64,000 nt of DNA from NCBI RefSeq assembly GCF_017086405.1, contig NZ_CP070973.1, positions 5,860,739 through 5,924,738 on the forward strand, written 5' to 3'. The notes under the pieces were generated by a model. It searched no databases. It worked only from the letters and a program-made list of their open reading frames with translations, and was not told where the DNA came from. This document shows, one piece after another, positions 1 through 7,884 of this stretch (position 1 is its first letter; each line of letters starts with the position of its first letter). Source of the stretch: Mycobacterium gordonae. GTDB taxonomy: Bacteria; Actinomycetota; Actinomycetes; Mycobacteriales; Mycobacteriaceae. Made by a program: the position numbers and the translations under genes.

Positions 1-29
1 GCCGGGCCCACCAGCAGCACCCGGGTCAC
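1..29 (-). CDS. Start of an unidentified gene coupled to the Wzy-like gene (partial)
   Basis: A GTG at 29-27 overlaps the TGA stop of the upstream membrane-protein gene in a GTGA arrangement, the same junction type seen at the next gene boundary (1501-1504). The first codons read M-T-R-V-L-L-V-G-P. This hydrophobic strand-loop start is common in glycosyltransferases and other Rossmann-fold enzymes. Only nine codons lie in the window, so the product is unknown; a glycosyltransferase is a guess from the polysaccharide context. Confidence 0.4.
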
Positions 30-1504
30 CGCGCCACCTCCGCGAGCTCATCTGCTTCGTCGGCGAGTTCAGCGGATGTCGTGCCGTCATCGCGGTGTCC
101 CCGCATGGCGAACGCCATCGCACCTCCCAGTGTGATGCCGAGCGTCATCGCGTTGGTCGGCTCCTCCGGCAGCGGGTCGATGATGCACATCACCATCAGC
201 CCCATGCTCACTGCCGCGCTGATCTTGGCCGGCACCGACGCGCTGCGCAGCGCCCGCACCAGCGGTGTCAACGCGAACACCGCGAAACCGGCCATCCCGA
301 CTGCGCCGGACTTGGCCAGCCACCAGAGGTAGAAGTTGTGGGCGTACGTGGTGCCCAGCGACTGGGTGAATTCGGTCGGATCGTCCCCACCGAAGGGCAG
401 CTGGTAGGCGTAACCCAGCCCGTGCCCGAACAGCGGCGCCTGTGCGATCGCCTCGTTGAGGTGCCGGTCCTCCTCGAATCTGGCCAGCGTCGAGGGATCC
501 TGGGTGAGCGCCGCGCCGGAGGATCTGCCGAGCACCCGGTGACTGAATCCGGTGATCTGATTGGCCAGCCACACCCCGGCCGACGAGTCGCCCAGCAGGA
601 ACAACGCACCGGGGATAGTCACCGCCAGAATGCCCACCGCGGTGATCGCCAGCCTGGCCGCCCGGCGCACCGACGACCAGCCCATGCTGGCGAAGAACGC
701 CACCACCGCGGCAACCCCGACCGAGATGAGGGTGTTGCGGGTGAACGCCAGCACCGCCACCACCAACGCGGGCGGACCCAGCAGCAGGTAGGTGGCGGGC
801 TTGACCCGGCCGAGGATCTGCGCGGCGACCAACGCGGTCAGCACGGCGATGGCAGGTATCAGGGCGGAGGTGATGATCCGGTTGGCGTCGTCACCGGTGT
901 CCATCTGCAGGCTTTCGGTGCGGCCGGCCAGCCGGATGCCACCGGAGGAACCCAGGACGGCCATCCCAGCCGAGAACCACAGCGTGAATGCGATCGCGCG
1001 CATCGACAGCATGAGGTAGTCGCCGTACACGACCACCAGCGCCAACACGAACCCGGCCAGCATCTCCAACAGGAACGTCGTTTCCCGCACCACGATCGCG
1101 GGGGTGTGTCCCATCGAAAAGCCAACCGCGGCAGAATAAATCACGAACAGCCCGAACATGCCCGGGAGCAGGTAGTCGGACATGCGCAGCCGCACCACAG
1201 GCAGGACGAAGCAGATGGCCAACACCAGCACCACGTGCGAGGCGTAAATCGACACCGGGCCGATCACTTTGCCCACATGCAGTCCCTGGGGCAGCGCCGC
1301 GCATCCCAGAAACAGCGCCAGACCGATCATCAGTTCCGGTTTGGCCCAGTAGACGATCAGGAAGAACGTCAGACCGACCAGCAGGATGCCCTGCGTGGTG
1401 TTGCGGACCGACAACGCGCCGTAGCCGAAGCACCCAATCGCGAAGATTGCCAACATGACTGCGCCCATGGCCAGCCGGTGACGACTCCGCAGATAGAGGA
1501 TCAC
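26..1504 (-). CDS. O-antigen ligase/polymerase-like polytopic membrane protein
   Basis: Protein of 492 aa made almost entirely of hydrophobic helices (about 11-12 predicted segments), the architecture of the Wzy/WaaL (O-antigen ligase, PF04932) superfamily. A conserved-looking loop near residues 385-400 reads AHNFYLWWLAKSG, matching the His-Asn...Gly loop of that family, where the reaction joins or polymerises undecaprenyl-linked glycans on the outer face of the membrane. Start is GTG at 1504 overlapping the TGA of the Wzz-like gene, so the two are translationally coupled. Its stop overlaps the next start at 29. The context (chain-length protein upstream) supports assembly of a surface or extracellular polysaccharide. 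Which glycan is unknown. Ligase versus polymerase cannot be decided from sequence by eye. Confidence 0.75.
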   Translation of the reverse strand: MILYLRSRHRLAMGAVMLAIFAIGCFGYGALSVRNTTQGILLVGLTFFLIVYWAKPELMIGLALFLGCAALPQGLHVGKVIGPVSIYASHVVLVLAICFVLPVVRLRMSDYLLPGMFGLFVIYSAAVGFSMGHTPAIVVRETTFLLEMLAGFVLALVVVYGDYLMLSMRAIAFTLWFSAGMAVLGSSGGIRLAGRTESLQMDTGDDANRIITSALIPAIAVLTALVAAQILGRVKPATYLLLGPPALVVAVLAFTRNTLISVGVAAVVAFFASMGWSSVRRAARLAITAVGILAVTIPGALFLLGDSSAGVWLANQITGFSHRVLGRSSGAALTQDPSTLARFEEDRHLNEAIAQAPLFGHGLGYAYQLPFGGDDPTEFTQSLGTTYAHNFYLWWLAKSGAVGMAGFAVFALTPLVRALRSASVPAKISAAVSMGLMVMCIIDPLPEEPTNAMTLGITLGGAMAFAMRGHRDDGTTSAELADEADELAEVAR

Positions 1505-3003
1505 GTCGGGCCACTGACCTTGGCGCGGTACGTCTTCGTTGCAGCCCTGGTGTGCCGGGCTATCCGGGCGTCGGTCAGCACCGTGCCCACCACATTGGCC
1601 CCGGCCGCCCGCAGCGCGGTCAACGCGTCCGCGAGCTCGTCCTCGGTCGTGCGTCCGGCCCGCAGCACCAACACCGTGGCGTCGACCGCGCCGCCGAGCA
1701 GGCCGGAGTCTGCGCTGGCCAGCACCGGCGGTCCGTCGACGACGGTTCGCTCGAAAGTCTTTGCCACGTCGGCCAATACCCTGTCCAGCACCTCGGGGAG
1801 ATAGGCGCTGGTCGGCAGCGTCTCCTTGCGGATCGACCGGGCGGCAAGGACGAACAGCTTGGGAATCGAGGTCGGTTTGGTGGCTTCGGTGGCGATCTCG
1901 GGATTGGACAACGCGTTCGACAAGCCCTCGCCCGATTCGACTTTCAGCAATCCGGCGATCACCGGCCGGCGGGTGTCACCTTCGATCAGCAGCACGTCTT
2001 CGCCGAGTTCGGCGAAGGCGCGGGACAGGTTGATCGCAGTCGTCGTGGTGCCCTCGCCGCCGAACGGCGCGGTCAGCAGCACCCGGTTGGTTCCCGGCCC
2101 CATCGCCCGCAGCAGCCGGGCCCGCAAGCCGCGCACGGCGTCGTCAAAGGAGATGTCGGTGCCGAATCGCGGCGCGCTGCCGCGGTGCCCGGGCAGCTCG
2201 GCCAGGGTCGGCAGCCCGGAGAGGGTTTCCGCCTTCGCGCGGTCGCGCACGGTGCGATCTGCGGCCTCGCGGGTCAGCGCTACGCCGGTGCCCAGCAGCA
2301 GCCCGGCCACCAGACCCATCGCCATGTTGCGCACCGGTACCGGCTTGACCGGCTTGTCGGGCACGCCGGGCTGCTCGATAACCGTCGCCCTTGCCACCGG
2401 CAACGGGGTGCCTGAAGCAGGGCTCTGCGTCGTTTGCGAGGACGTCGTCGACGCCACCGGTGTCTCGCTGGGTTGGGTTGACGGTTGCTCCCCGTCGGCG
2501 ACGGGGGCTGCCGAGGCGGGCACGGTCGGCGCCGTGGTCGTGGCAGGGGTGCCGGTCGGCTTCGGGGTGCCCCCGAGTGAGCCGACCATCATGGTGAACT
2601 CGTCGGCCACGGCTTTGGCCAGGGTCGCGGCGCGCTGTGGATCGGTGTCGGTGACCGTGATGGTGAACAGCGTTGTCTTCGGGGTGAATGCCACCTTGGT
2701 CTGACTAGCCAGCTGGTCGGCACTGACCGGCAGGTGAAATTGGGCGACGGCCTTGTCCGCCACGGCATGACCGCCGGCGATCGCCGCATACGACGACAAC
2801 CGCTCCTGGGCGGCCTGGGTGCCCTGGTAGACCTGCATGAGGTCGGTCTCACCGGAGAACGAGATCAGTACCGTCGCTGAGGATTCGTAGCTCTTGGTCT
2901 GGAACGCCGTGATCGCCGCCGCGCCGGCCAAGCAGGCCAGTACGGCACCCAGGAAGAGCTTCCAGTGCAGCAAAAGGGTCCGGACGAACGTTCGGAAATC
3001 CAT
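1501..3003 (-). CDS. Wzz/CapB-like chain-length determinant fused to a tyrosine-kinase-like ATPase domain with an altered Walker A
   Basis: A 500-aa membrane protein. Residues 1-140 form a Wzz domain (first membrane segment about 13-34, then an extracytoplasmic part). Residues 145-205 are a Pro/Thr/Ser-rich linker, and a second membrane helix lies near 227-246. From about 290 the protein is a cytoplasmic BY-kinase-type domain. The P-loop region reads GGEGTTTTAINLS (315-327), so the Walker A lysine expected in GxGK(S/T) is Thr319. A Walker A' like segment (LLIEGDTRRP, 338-347) and a Walker B like segment (TVVDGPPVL) are recognisable. There is no C-terminal tyrosine cluster. The family controls polysaccharide chain length and export. 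Kinase activity here is doubtful. ATG start with a purine-rich ribosome site (AGAGAGG) about 7 nt upstream; coupled to the downstream Wzy-like gene. Confidence 0.78.
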   Translation of the reverse strand: MDFRTFVRTLLLHWKLFLGAVLACLAGAAAITAFQTKSYESSATVLISFSGETDLMQVYQGTQAAQERLSSYAAIAGGHAVADKAVAQFHLPVSADQLASQTKVAFTPKTTLFTITVTDTDPQRAATLAKAVADEFTMMVGSLGGTPKPTGTPATTTAPTVPASAAPVADGEQPSTQPSETPVASTTSSQTTQSPASGTPLPVARATVIEQPGVPDKPVKPVPVRNMAMGLVAGLLLGTGVALTREAADRTVRDRAKAETLSGLPTLAELPGHRGSAPRFGTDISFDDAVRGLRARLLRAMGPGTNRVLLTAPFGGEGTTTTAINLSRAFAELGEDVLLIEGDTRRPVIAGLLKVESGEGLSNALSNPEIATEATKPTSIPKLFVLAARSIRKETLPTSAYLPEVLDRVLADVAKTFERTVVDGPPVLASADSGLLGGAVDATVLVLRAGRTTEDELADALTALRAAGANVVGTVLTDARIARHTRAATKTYRAKVSGPT

Positions 3004-3051
3004 CTGATGCCTCTCTGGGGCTACCGCGCGATCACCTCACCGAGCGGGGAG

Positions 3052-3108
3052 CACAGTTTGTCCCCCCACAGCTAATTTACCTACTTTTGGTACGATAAAC
3101 AAACTGTG
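3052..3108. promoter_or_regulatory. Spaced 10-bp inverted repeat in the promoter region of the polysaccharide genes
   Basis: CACAGTTTGT at 3052-3061 is the exact reverse complement of ACAAACTGTG at 3099-3108. The two arms lie 47 bp apart start to start and bracket the AT-richest stretch between the lipoprotein gene (ending 3141) and the Wzz-like start (3003). The arrangement suggests a paired operator controlling the minus-strand genes. No regulator is identified. An extended RNA hairpin is less likely because the intervening 37 nt have no obvious pairing. Confidence 0.4.
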
Positions 3109-3140
3109 ACCAGTCTATCGGTATGGCCAGTCGGCCGGCG

Positions 3141-4835
3141 TCACGCTTTCGGGTTGCCCGCCAGCACGTCACGCGGCACGTCGAGCGTGGCCACCGGGTA
3201 GAAACCGGAGTCGTCCCGGCCATCGCGGGCCAGCTGCATGGGTGGGTAGTTCACCGCATGCGAACCGTTCGGCTTGTGCTGTTGCCACTCGACCGCCGCA
3301 CGCAGCGTGTAGTGACCCGGCGCCAGGCCTTTGAGGTCGATGTGCACGGACTCAGTGGCCGACGCGGGCGGCGGCTGATCGATGCTGCGGTCGCCCGACG
3401 AATCGGGCACCAGGCCGCGCAGGTCGACGGTGGCGGGCAGGGTCCGAATCGTCTTCCCGGCGAAGTCGACCAGCCGGTAGCCCGGCACCCACTTCTCGGT
3501 GGCCGCCGCGGCGCCGTAGTTCGTCCACGTGACGGAGATGGACGCCACCTGATCCTGCAGCGATTGCGACCCCGCCCGGGCTTCCACCGAGTAGCGGTAG
3601 CCTGCGACGGCGTTGGCCTGCGCCCAGAGCACGTACAGCTTGGGATCCATCGGCGAGGTGGCGTCCTGATCCGGGAAGTTGACGCTCGACGTCATCGAGA
3701 CGTGGTAGCGGATCACGTCGTGCAGGCCCTTGTCGTAGTAGGACTGCGGGGTGGTCCCGTCGGGGAGCTGGCACCACTCGGTGATCACGGGCGCCTTGCC
3801 CAGGCGGTCCTTCAGCGCGCCGACCAACGGGTCGGAGGTCTGCACGTAGTGCCCCGACTCCGCCCAGACCGGCAGTGGTGCGTAGACGCCCAGACAGTCC
3901 GACCGGACCCCGACCGGCGCCACCAGTTTCTTGGTGACGTCGTCGGCCAGCAGTTGGCGCATGATCTCGGGGTTGTTGGGAGTGGCCACCACCTGCGTGT
4001 GGGGGAAGGCGTTGACGTTCGCTGCGACCAACTGCTGGATCGAGGCCTTGGTGATGTTCTGGTCGCGGAACTGGCTGTAATAGCCCAGCGCCGCCTCACT
4101 CTGGTCGGGGCTGGGCCCCGCCGCATTCAGCGAATCACGCAGGTAGGCGACGTGATTTTCGCTGAAGTCCCCGTATCCGGAGAACTCGAAGACGCTGAGC
4201 CGCTCGTCGTTGTCGTAGCGGCGCCCCAGGGCGGCCAGCAACTGGGCGAAGTCGTTGAGGTAGGTGGGGTCGTTGAAGTTCGGCACCACTTGCACCGGCC
4301 CGTTGCCCGTACCGGGATAGCTGGTGCTGGTGCCGGTTTTGGCCCGTTCCCAGTCGGGGATCTCGATGTTGGTGTTGTTCGGGTAGGTGGCGTTGCAGCA
4401 CGAGTTGTACGACTGCACCCGCAGTGTCAGCCGCATCCGGCGCTCGGCGAGCTTGTTCAGCGCGTCGTCGATGACGCTGAAGTCGAACCTGCGGTCGTCG
4501 GGCGCGTCCGGGGGAAGTGTCGCCGGGTCGATCGGCTGCAACTGCCGCCAGGTGACCCGCAGGCTCGCGTCATAGGACGCGGGCCAGGCCGGGTAGCGCT
4601 GCTGGGCCGGCTCACCCTGCGGGAAGAGCGGCTCCAGCAGGTCCTCGTACTGCCCGCGCAGCGGGTTGGATATCTCCTGGGCGGCCGGCGGGATGGCGGG
4701 ACTCACCATTGCGGCCAGCGGGCCGGGATCGGTGTGTGAGCGACCGCAGGCGCCGATCAACAGCGCGGTGCCGGCGACGAGGACAGTTACGCAGGCGACA
4801 GCGACAAGAGTGATTTTCCTAATTGTTCGAACCAA
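3141..4835 (-). CDS. DUF4832-type TIM-barrel lipoprotein
   Basis: Protein of 564 aa. A basic N-terminus and hydrophobic core end in LLIGAC, a plausible lipobox with Cys near residue 29, so it is probably anchored on the outer face of the membrane. The mature part opens with NPLRGQYEDL, the hallmark opening of proteins with a glycoside-hydrolase-like barrel and DUF4832 domain. A later VFEFSGYGDFSENH segment fits a barrel strand with acidic residues. A C-terminal beta-rich part (about 410-550) would match DUF4832. Start is TTG at 4835, only 12 nt after the stop of the c-di-GMP enzyme, so the two are probably co-transcribed. Length, orientation and neighbourhood suggest the counterpart of Rv1006 in M. 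tuberculosis (synteny recalled, not compared). Substrate unknown; a role in surface glycan processing is inferred. Confidence 0.65.
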   Translation of the reverse strand: MVRTIRKITLVAVACVTVLVAGTALLIGACGRSHTDPGPLAAMVSPAIPPAAQEISNPLRGQYEDLLEPLFPQGEPAQQRYPAWPASYDASLRVTWRQLQPIDPATLPPDAPDDRRFDFSVIDDALNKLAERRMRLTLRVQSYNSCCNATYPNNTNIEIPDWERAKTGTSTSYPGTGNGPVQVVPNFNDPTYLNDFAQLLAALGRRYDNDERLSVFEFSGYGDFSENHVAYLRDSLNAAGPSPDQSEAALGYYSQFRDQNITKASIQQLVAANVNAFPHTQVVATPNNPEIMRQLLADDVTKKLVAPVGVRSDCLGVYAPLPVWAESGHYVQTSDPLVGALKDRLGKAPVITEWCQLPDGTTPQSYYDKGLHDVIRYHVSMTSSVNFPDQDATSPMDPKLYVLWAQANAVAGYRYSVEARAGSQSLQDQVASISVTWTNYGAAAATEKWVPGYRLVDFAGKTIRTLPATVDLRGLVPDSSGDRSIDQPPPASATESVHIDLKGLAPGHYTLRAAVEWQQHKPNGSHAVNYPPMQLARDGRDDSGFYPVATLDVPRDVLAGNPKA

Positions 4836-4847
4836 TCTCTGCGTGAG

Positions 4848-6734
4848 CTAGATTGCGCCGAGCGTCAGCGCCTCACGGTCGGCGAGGAACGGCATCGGCA
4901 TCCAGCGAGCGGCCAGCAACGCCTCCATGGCGTTGCCCGGAACGGGGCGGGACAACAAGAATCCCTGCGCCCGGTGACAACCATGTTGCATCAAAGTCAA
5001 TGCGGCGGCAGGGGTCTCGACGCCCTCGGCCACCAATTGCAGGCCGAACGCCTCGGCCAGACCGATGATCGCGCGCACGATGGCCAGGTCACCGGCGTTG
5101 GTGCCCAGATCGCGAACAAACCCGGTGTCGATTTTGAGCATGTCGACGGGAAGGGACTTCAGGTGCGACAACACCGCGTAGCCGGTGCCGAAGTCGTCGA
5201 TGGCGATCTGCACCCCGACCTCTTTGAGCTCCGAGAGGGTCTTGCGGGTGGCTTCGATGTCGTGGACCACCGCACGCTCGGTGATCTCGAGGCAGACCGA
5301 GCCGCCGTCGATTCCGAATTCCTCGATCGTGTCGGCCACGCTACGGACGAAGCCGCGGGTGATCAGCTGCACGGGTGACACATTGATGCGCAGCACCGCG
5401 CTCTGCCCAACGCCGTTGGACCGCCACCGGCTGAACTCCGCGCAGGCGCTGCGCATCACCCAGCGGCCGAGTTCACCGGCGAGGTTGGTCGACTCGGCGA
5501 CCCCGATGAACGAGTCGGGCAGCAGCAAACCCCAGATCGGGTGCCGCCACCGGACCAGCGCCTCGGCGGCCACGATCGCGCCGGTCCACAGGTCGACCTC
5601 GGGCAGGTAGTGCAGCAGCAGCGCTTCGCTGTCGATGTCGCCCTGCAGGTGCAGCTCGATGTCGTTGCGGAACGCGCTCTTGAGCGACATGTCGTCGGTG
5701 GACAGGGCCACCTGGTTTCCGCCGGCGCGCTTGGCGGTCAGCACCGCTTCGTCTGCGCGGCGCAACAGATCGGTGCTGTTGTCCCGGCCGGGCATGCCCA
5801 CGGCCAGCCCGATGCTGACCGTGCGGGTGATCTGGTGGCCCCCGATGGCCAGGCGCTCACGCAGCATCGTGCCCAGGCGACGGGCGAACGATTCGGCCGC
5901 CGCACTCGACATCGTCTGGTCCGGAATGACGACGAACTCGTCGCCACCGAGTCGCGCGATCATGCTCTGGCTGCCGGCACACACCCGCAGGCGCTGGGCG
6001 AACACCCGGATGAACCAGTCGCCCGCGGTGTGGCCGAGGTAGTCGTTGATGGACTTGAGCCGGTCGAGGTCCATGTAGAGCACCGCGACGGGCCCGGGGT
6101 TGCCGGCCGCCAGGCGGTCGGACAGGTGGGCGACCAGCGCCCGGCGGTTGTACAACCCGGTCAGGTCGTCGTGCTCGGCTAGATATCGCAGCTTCTCTTC
6201 AGCGGCGATCCGGGCCTGCAGTTGGGCGAACAGCGCCGCGACGGCCTCGAGGGTGTTGATCTCTTCCTGTTTCCACCTGCGTGCGCCGAACTTGACGAAA
6301 CCCAGCACGCCTGTCGTCATCTCGCCCGACACCAGCGGCGCGGCCGCCACGGATGGCGACGCGGTCTGTTTGGCGCCCCCTACCCACCGCAGCGACCGGT
6401 TGCTCTGGTCGGGCCGGATCACCACCGGCTTGCGGCCGTGCTCACATTGGGCAAGCACCGGGTCGGCGCTGGTGAAGTGGACGACCGCCTGCGGGTCGGG
6501 ATCCGGGACGTTGTCGCGCGGCGGCCATTCGGCCACCAGGACCGAGGCACGGATGTCGTGGTCGTGGTGGCGCAGGAAACTCGCGTCCACGTCGAATTGC
6601 TCCACCAGTTGAGCGAGCACCCGCTCACTCACCTGCGTAGCGGTGGACGCGGTCGCCTCCATGAGCTGAGTAGCCACCGAGGTGACGACGAGGTCCAAGC
6701 TGCGCGGCAACGAGACCTCCGATGTTGTGCACAT
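4848..6734 (-). CDS. GAF-GGDEF-EAL bifunctional c-di-GMP enzyme (DcpA-like)
   Basis: Soluble 628-aa protein. An N-terminal GAF-like sensory domain spans about residues 30-175. A diguanylate cyclase domain has the intact signature GGDEF at 263-267. An EAL phosphodiesterase domain starts with EAL at 391-393, with IDDFGTGYAVL and LKIDTGFV further on. Both catalytic motifs look intact, so synthesis and breakdown of c-di-GMP are both possible. The residues before GGDEF (GSQSMIARL) contain no RxxD inhibitory site. Domain order and size match M. tuberculosis Rv1354c and M. smegmatis DcpA, but here the gene sits upstream of a surface lipoprotein and the polysaccharide genes. ATG start at 6734, divergent from the FkbM gene. 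The context suggests c-di-GMP control of surface glycan, which is an inference. Confidence 0.88.
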   Translation of the reverse strand: MCTTSEVSLPRSLDLVVTSVATQLMEATASTATQVSERVLAQLVEQFDVDASFLRHHDHDIRASVLVAEWPPRDNVPDPDPQAVVHFTSADPVLAQCEHGRKPVVIRPDQSNRSLRWVGGAKQTASPSVAAAPLVSGEMTTGVLGFVKFGARRWKQEEINTLEAVAALFAQLQARIAAEEKLRYLAEHDDLTGLYNRRALVAHLSDRLAAGNPGPVAVLYMDLDRLKSINDYLGHTAGDWFIRVFAQRLRVCAGSQSMIARLGGDEFVVIPDQTMSSAAAESFARRLGTMLRERLAIGGHQITRTVSIGLAVGMPGRDNSTDLLRRADEAVLTAKRAGGNQVALSTDDMSLKSAFRNDIELHLQGDIDSEALLLHYLPEVDLWTGAIVAAEALVRWRHPIWGLLLPDSFIGVAESTNLAGELGRWVMRSACAEFSRWRSNGVGQSAVLRINVSPVQLITRGFVRSVADTIEEFGIDGGSVCLEITERAVVHDIEATRKTLSELKEVGVQIAIDDFGTGYAVLSHLKSLPVDMLKIDTGFVRDLGTNAGDLAIVRAIIGLAEAFGLQLVAEGVETPAAALTLMQHGCHRAQGFLLSRPVPGNAMEALLAARWMPMPFLADREALTLGAI

Positions 6735-6975
6735 GCCTACGGCTGCGTCAATTATGGGTGACCAACCCGTTCGGCGGACCGTATTCGGGCCCGCCGGTCA
6801 TCGATGCCCGGCGATGCGCATCGAGGTGGCCGCTTACCCGGACCGCCGCAGGTCACGGATGGATTTCCTGGTTAACAGAGACTAGCATGCAAGCCCTCCG
6901 CTGCCCCGGCGGAAAGTCGGCTGACCTGCGTGGTCGCCTCGGACTACGCGTGCGGGCTCGACTAGGGTCAGGCAG

Positions 6976-7770
6976 ATGTCTGTCGCACGATCGGCCAAAC
7001 GGTTGCTCGCGCCGGCGGCCAAGACCGTCGCGCCGCACATGTTCTGGAAGCGCAAATTCAAGATTCTGCAGCGGCTGGGCGAGTCCCGTCCGGATGTGGC
7101 GCTGGTGACCTCGCTGTGCGACCCCGAACGAGTGTCCCTGGATATCGGAGCCGATGTCGGCGAGTTCGCGATCGCGATGCTGTCCTCGTCGCGCTCGGTG
7201 ATCGCGTTCGAACCCCGGCCGGCACAAGCCCGCGACCTGGCGCTGATGTTCGCCGCCGCCGGGGCGGCGGTGCGCATCGAAGCGGTGGCCCTGTCCGACC
7301 AGCCCGGAGCCACGGCGATGCGGGTGGTGGAATCCGATCCCGGCCGCAGCACCATAGATGACGAGAATGTCCTGGACACCGCGGTCGGCGGCCCGGTCGC
7401 GACCATTGAGGTTCCAGTGAAGCGCCTGGACGATCTGCGCCTGGACGACGTGGGCCTGGTCAAGATCGACGTCGAGGGCCACGAGCTCGCCGTCCTTCGC
7501 GGCGCGGTGAACACGCTGCGGCGCAACCGGCCGACCATCGTGGTGGAGGCCGAGGAACGCCATCACGCCAACGCCGTCGCCGACATCACCGCGCTGCTGA
7601 CCGGGCTCGGTTTCCGCGGGTACTTCTGGCTCGAGGACCAGCGCCGGCCCATCGAGGAGTTCGACGCCGCCACCCACCAGAATCCCGCCCACATCGGCGG
7701 AGCCGAAGACGACTGGGCGCCGCGCGGGGTGTACGTCAACAACTTCGTCTTCGAGCCGGCGGACGCCTGA
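6976..7770 (+). CDS. FkbM-family SAM-dependent methyltransferase
   Basis: Protein of 264 aa with the class I methyltransferase core of the FkbM family. SAM motif I is LDIGADVGEF (about residues 54-63), an acidic strand end AFEPRP follows, and VKIDVEGHE (about 160-168) is the FkbM signature. FkbM enzymes O-methylate sugars or polyketide hydroxyls. Beside polysaccharide genes, glycan O-methylation is the likeliest role, though it is on the opposite strand and not in their operon. ATG start at 6976, about 240 bp from the divergent c-di-GMP gene. A 7-bp hairpin lies just after the stop. Confidence 0.82.
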   Translation: MSVARSAKRLLAPAAKTVAPHMFWKRKFKILQRLGESRPDVALVTSLCDPERVSLDIGADVGEFAIAMLSSSRSVIAFEPRPAQARDLALMFAAAGAAVRIEAVALSDQPGATAMRVVESDPGRSTIDDENVLDTAVGGPVATIEVPVKRLDDLRLDDVGLVKIDVEGHELAVLRGAVNTLRRNRPTIVVEAEERHHANAVADITALLTGLGFRGYFWLEDQRRPIEEFDAATHQNPAHIGGAEDDWAPRGVYVNNFVFEPADA

Positions 7771-7774
7771 GCGG

Positions 7775-7791
7775 GCTTGACGCCGTCAAGC
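7775..7791 (+). terminator. Hairpin after the FkbM gene
   Basis: GCTTGAC and GTCAAGC form a perfect 7-bp stem with a 3-nt GCC loop, 4 nt after the TGA stop at 7768-7770. There is no T-tract, which is common for mycobacterial terminators, so the termination role is plausible but not proven. Confidence 0.5.
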
Positions 7792-7821
7792 CGTGAGACA
7801 GCTCACAATTTCGGCTTCTTC

Positions 7822-7848
7822 TGTCACGGATCGCCGGTCGACGGTGTC
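7822..7848 (+). promoter_or_regulatory. Candidate ECF41/SigJ-type promoter
   Basis: TGTCACG at 7822-7828 and TGTC at 7845-7848 are separated by exactly 16 nt, 37 nt upstream of the oxidoreductase start. ECF41 sigma factors recognise a TGTCACA-type -35 and a CGTC-type -10 (from memory). The match is one base off in each element. Because the oxidoreductase is coupled to an ECF41 gene, this is a candidate autoregulated promoter. A short palindrome (GTGAG-ACAG-CTCAC, 7793-7806) lies just upstream. Confidence 0.5.
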
Positions 7849-7884
7849 TGAAAGGTGTAACCGAACACCGAGAAGGAGACAACG

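Noticed and set aside
95..1804. Long open frame of 569 codons antisense to the Wzy-like and Wzz-like genes
   Set aside because: Arg/Gln/His-rich translation with no motifs; it is the mirror frame of high-GC coding sequence, as are similar long frames opposite the DUF4832, pmt, galU and accA2 genes.
6735..6975. c-di-GMP riboswitch in the divergent region before the GGDEF-EAL gene
   Set aside because: No conserved GEMM-type core sequence was recognised on either strand.
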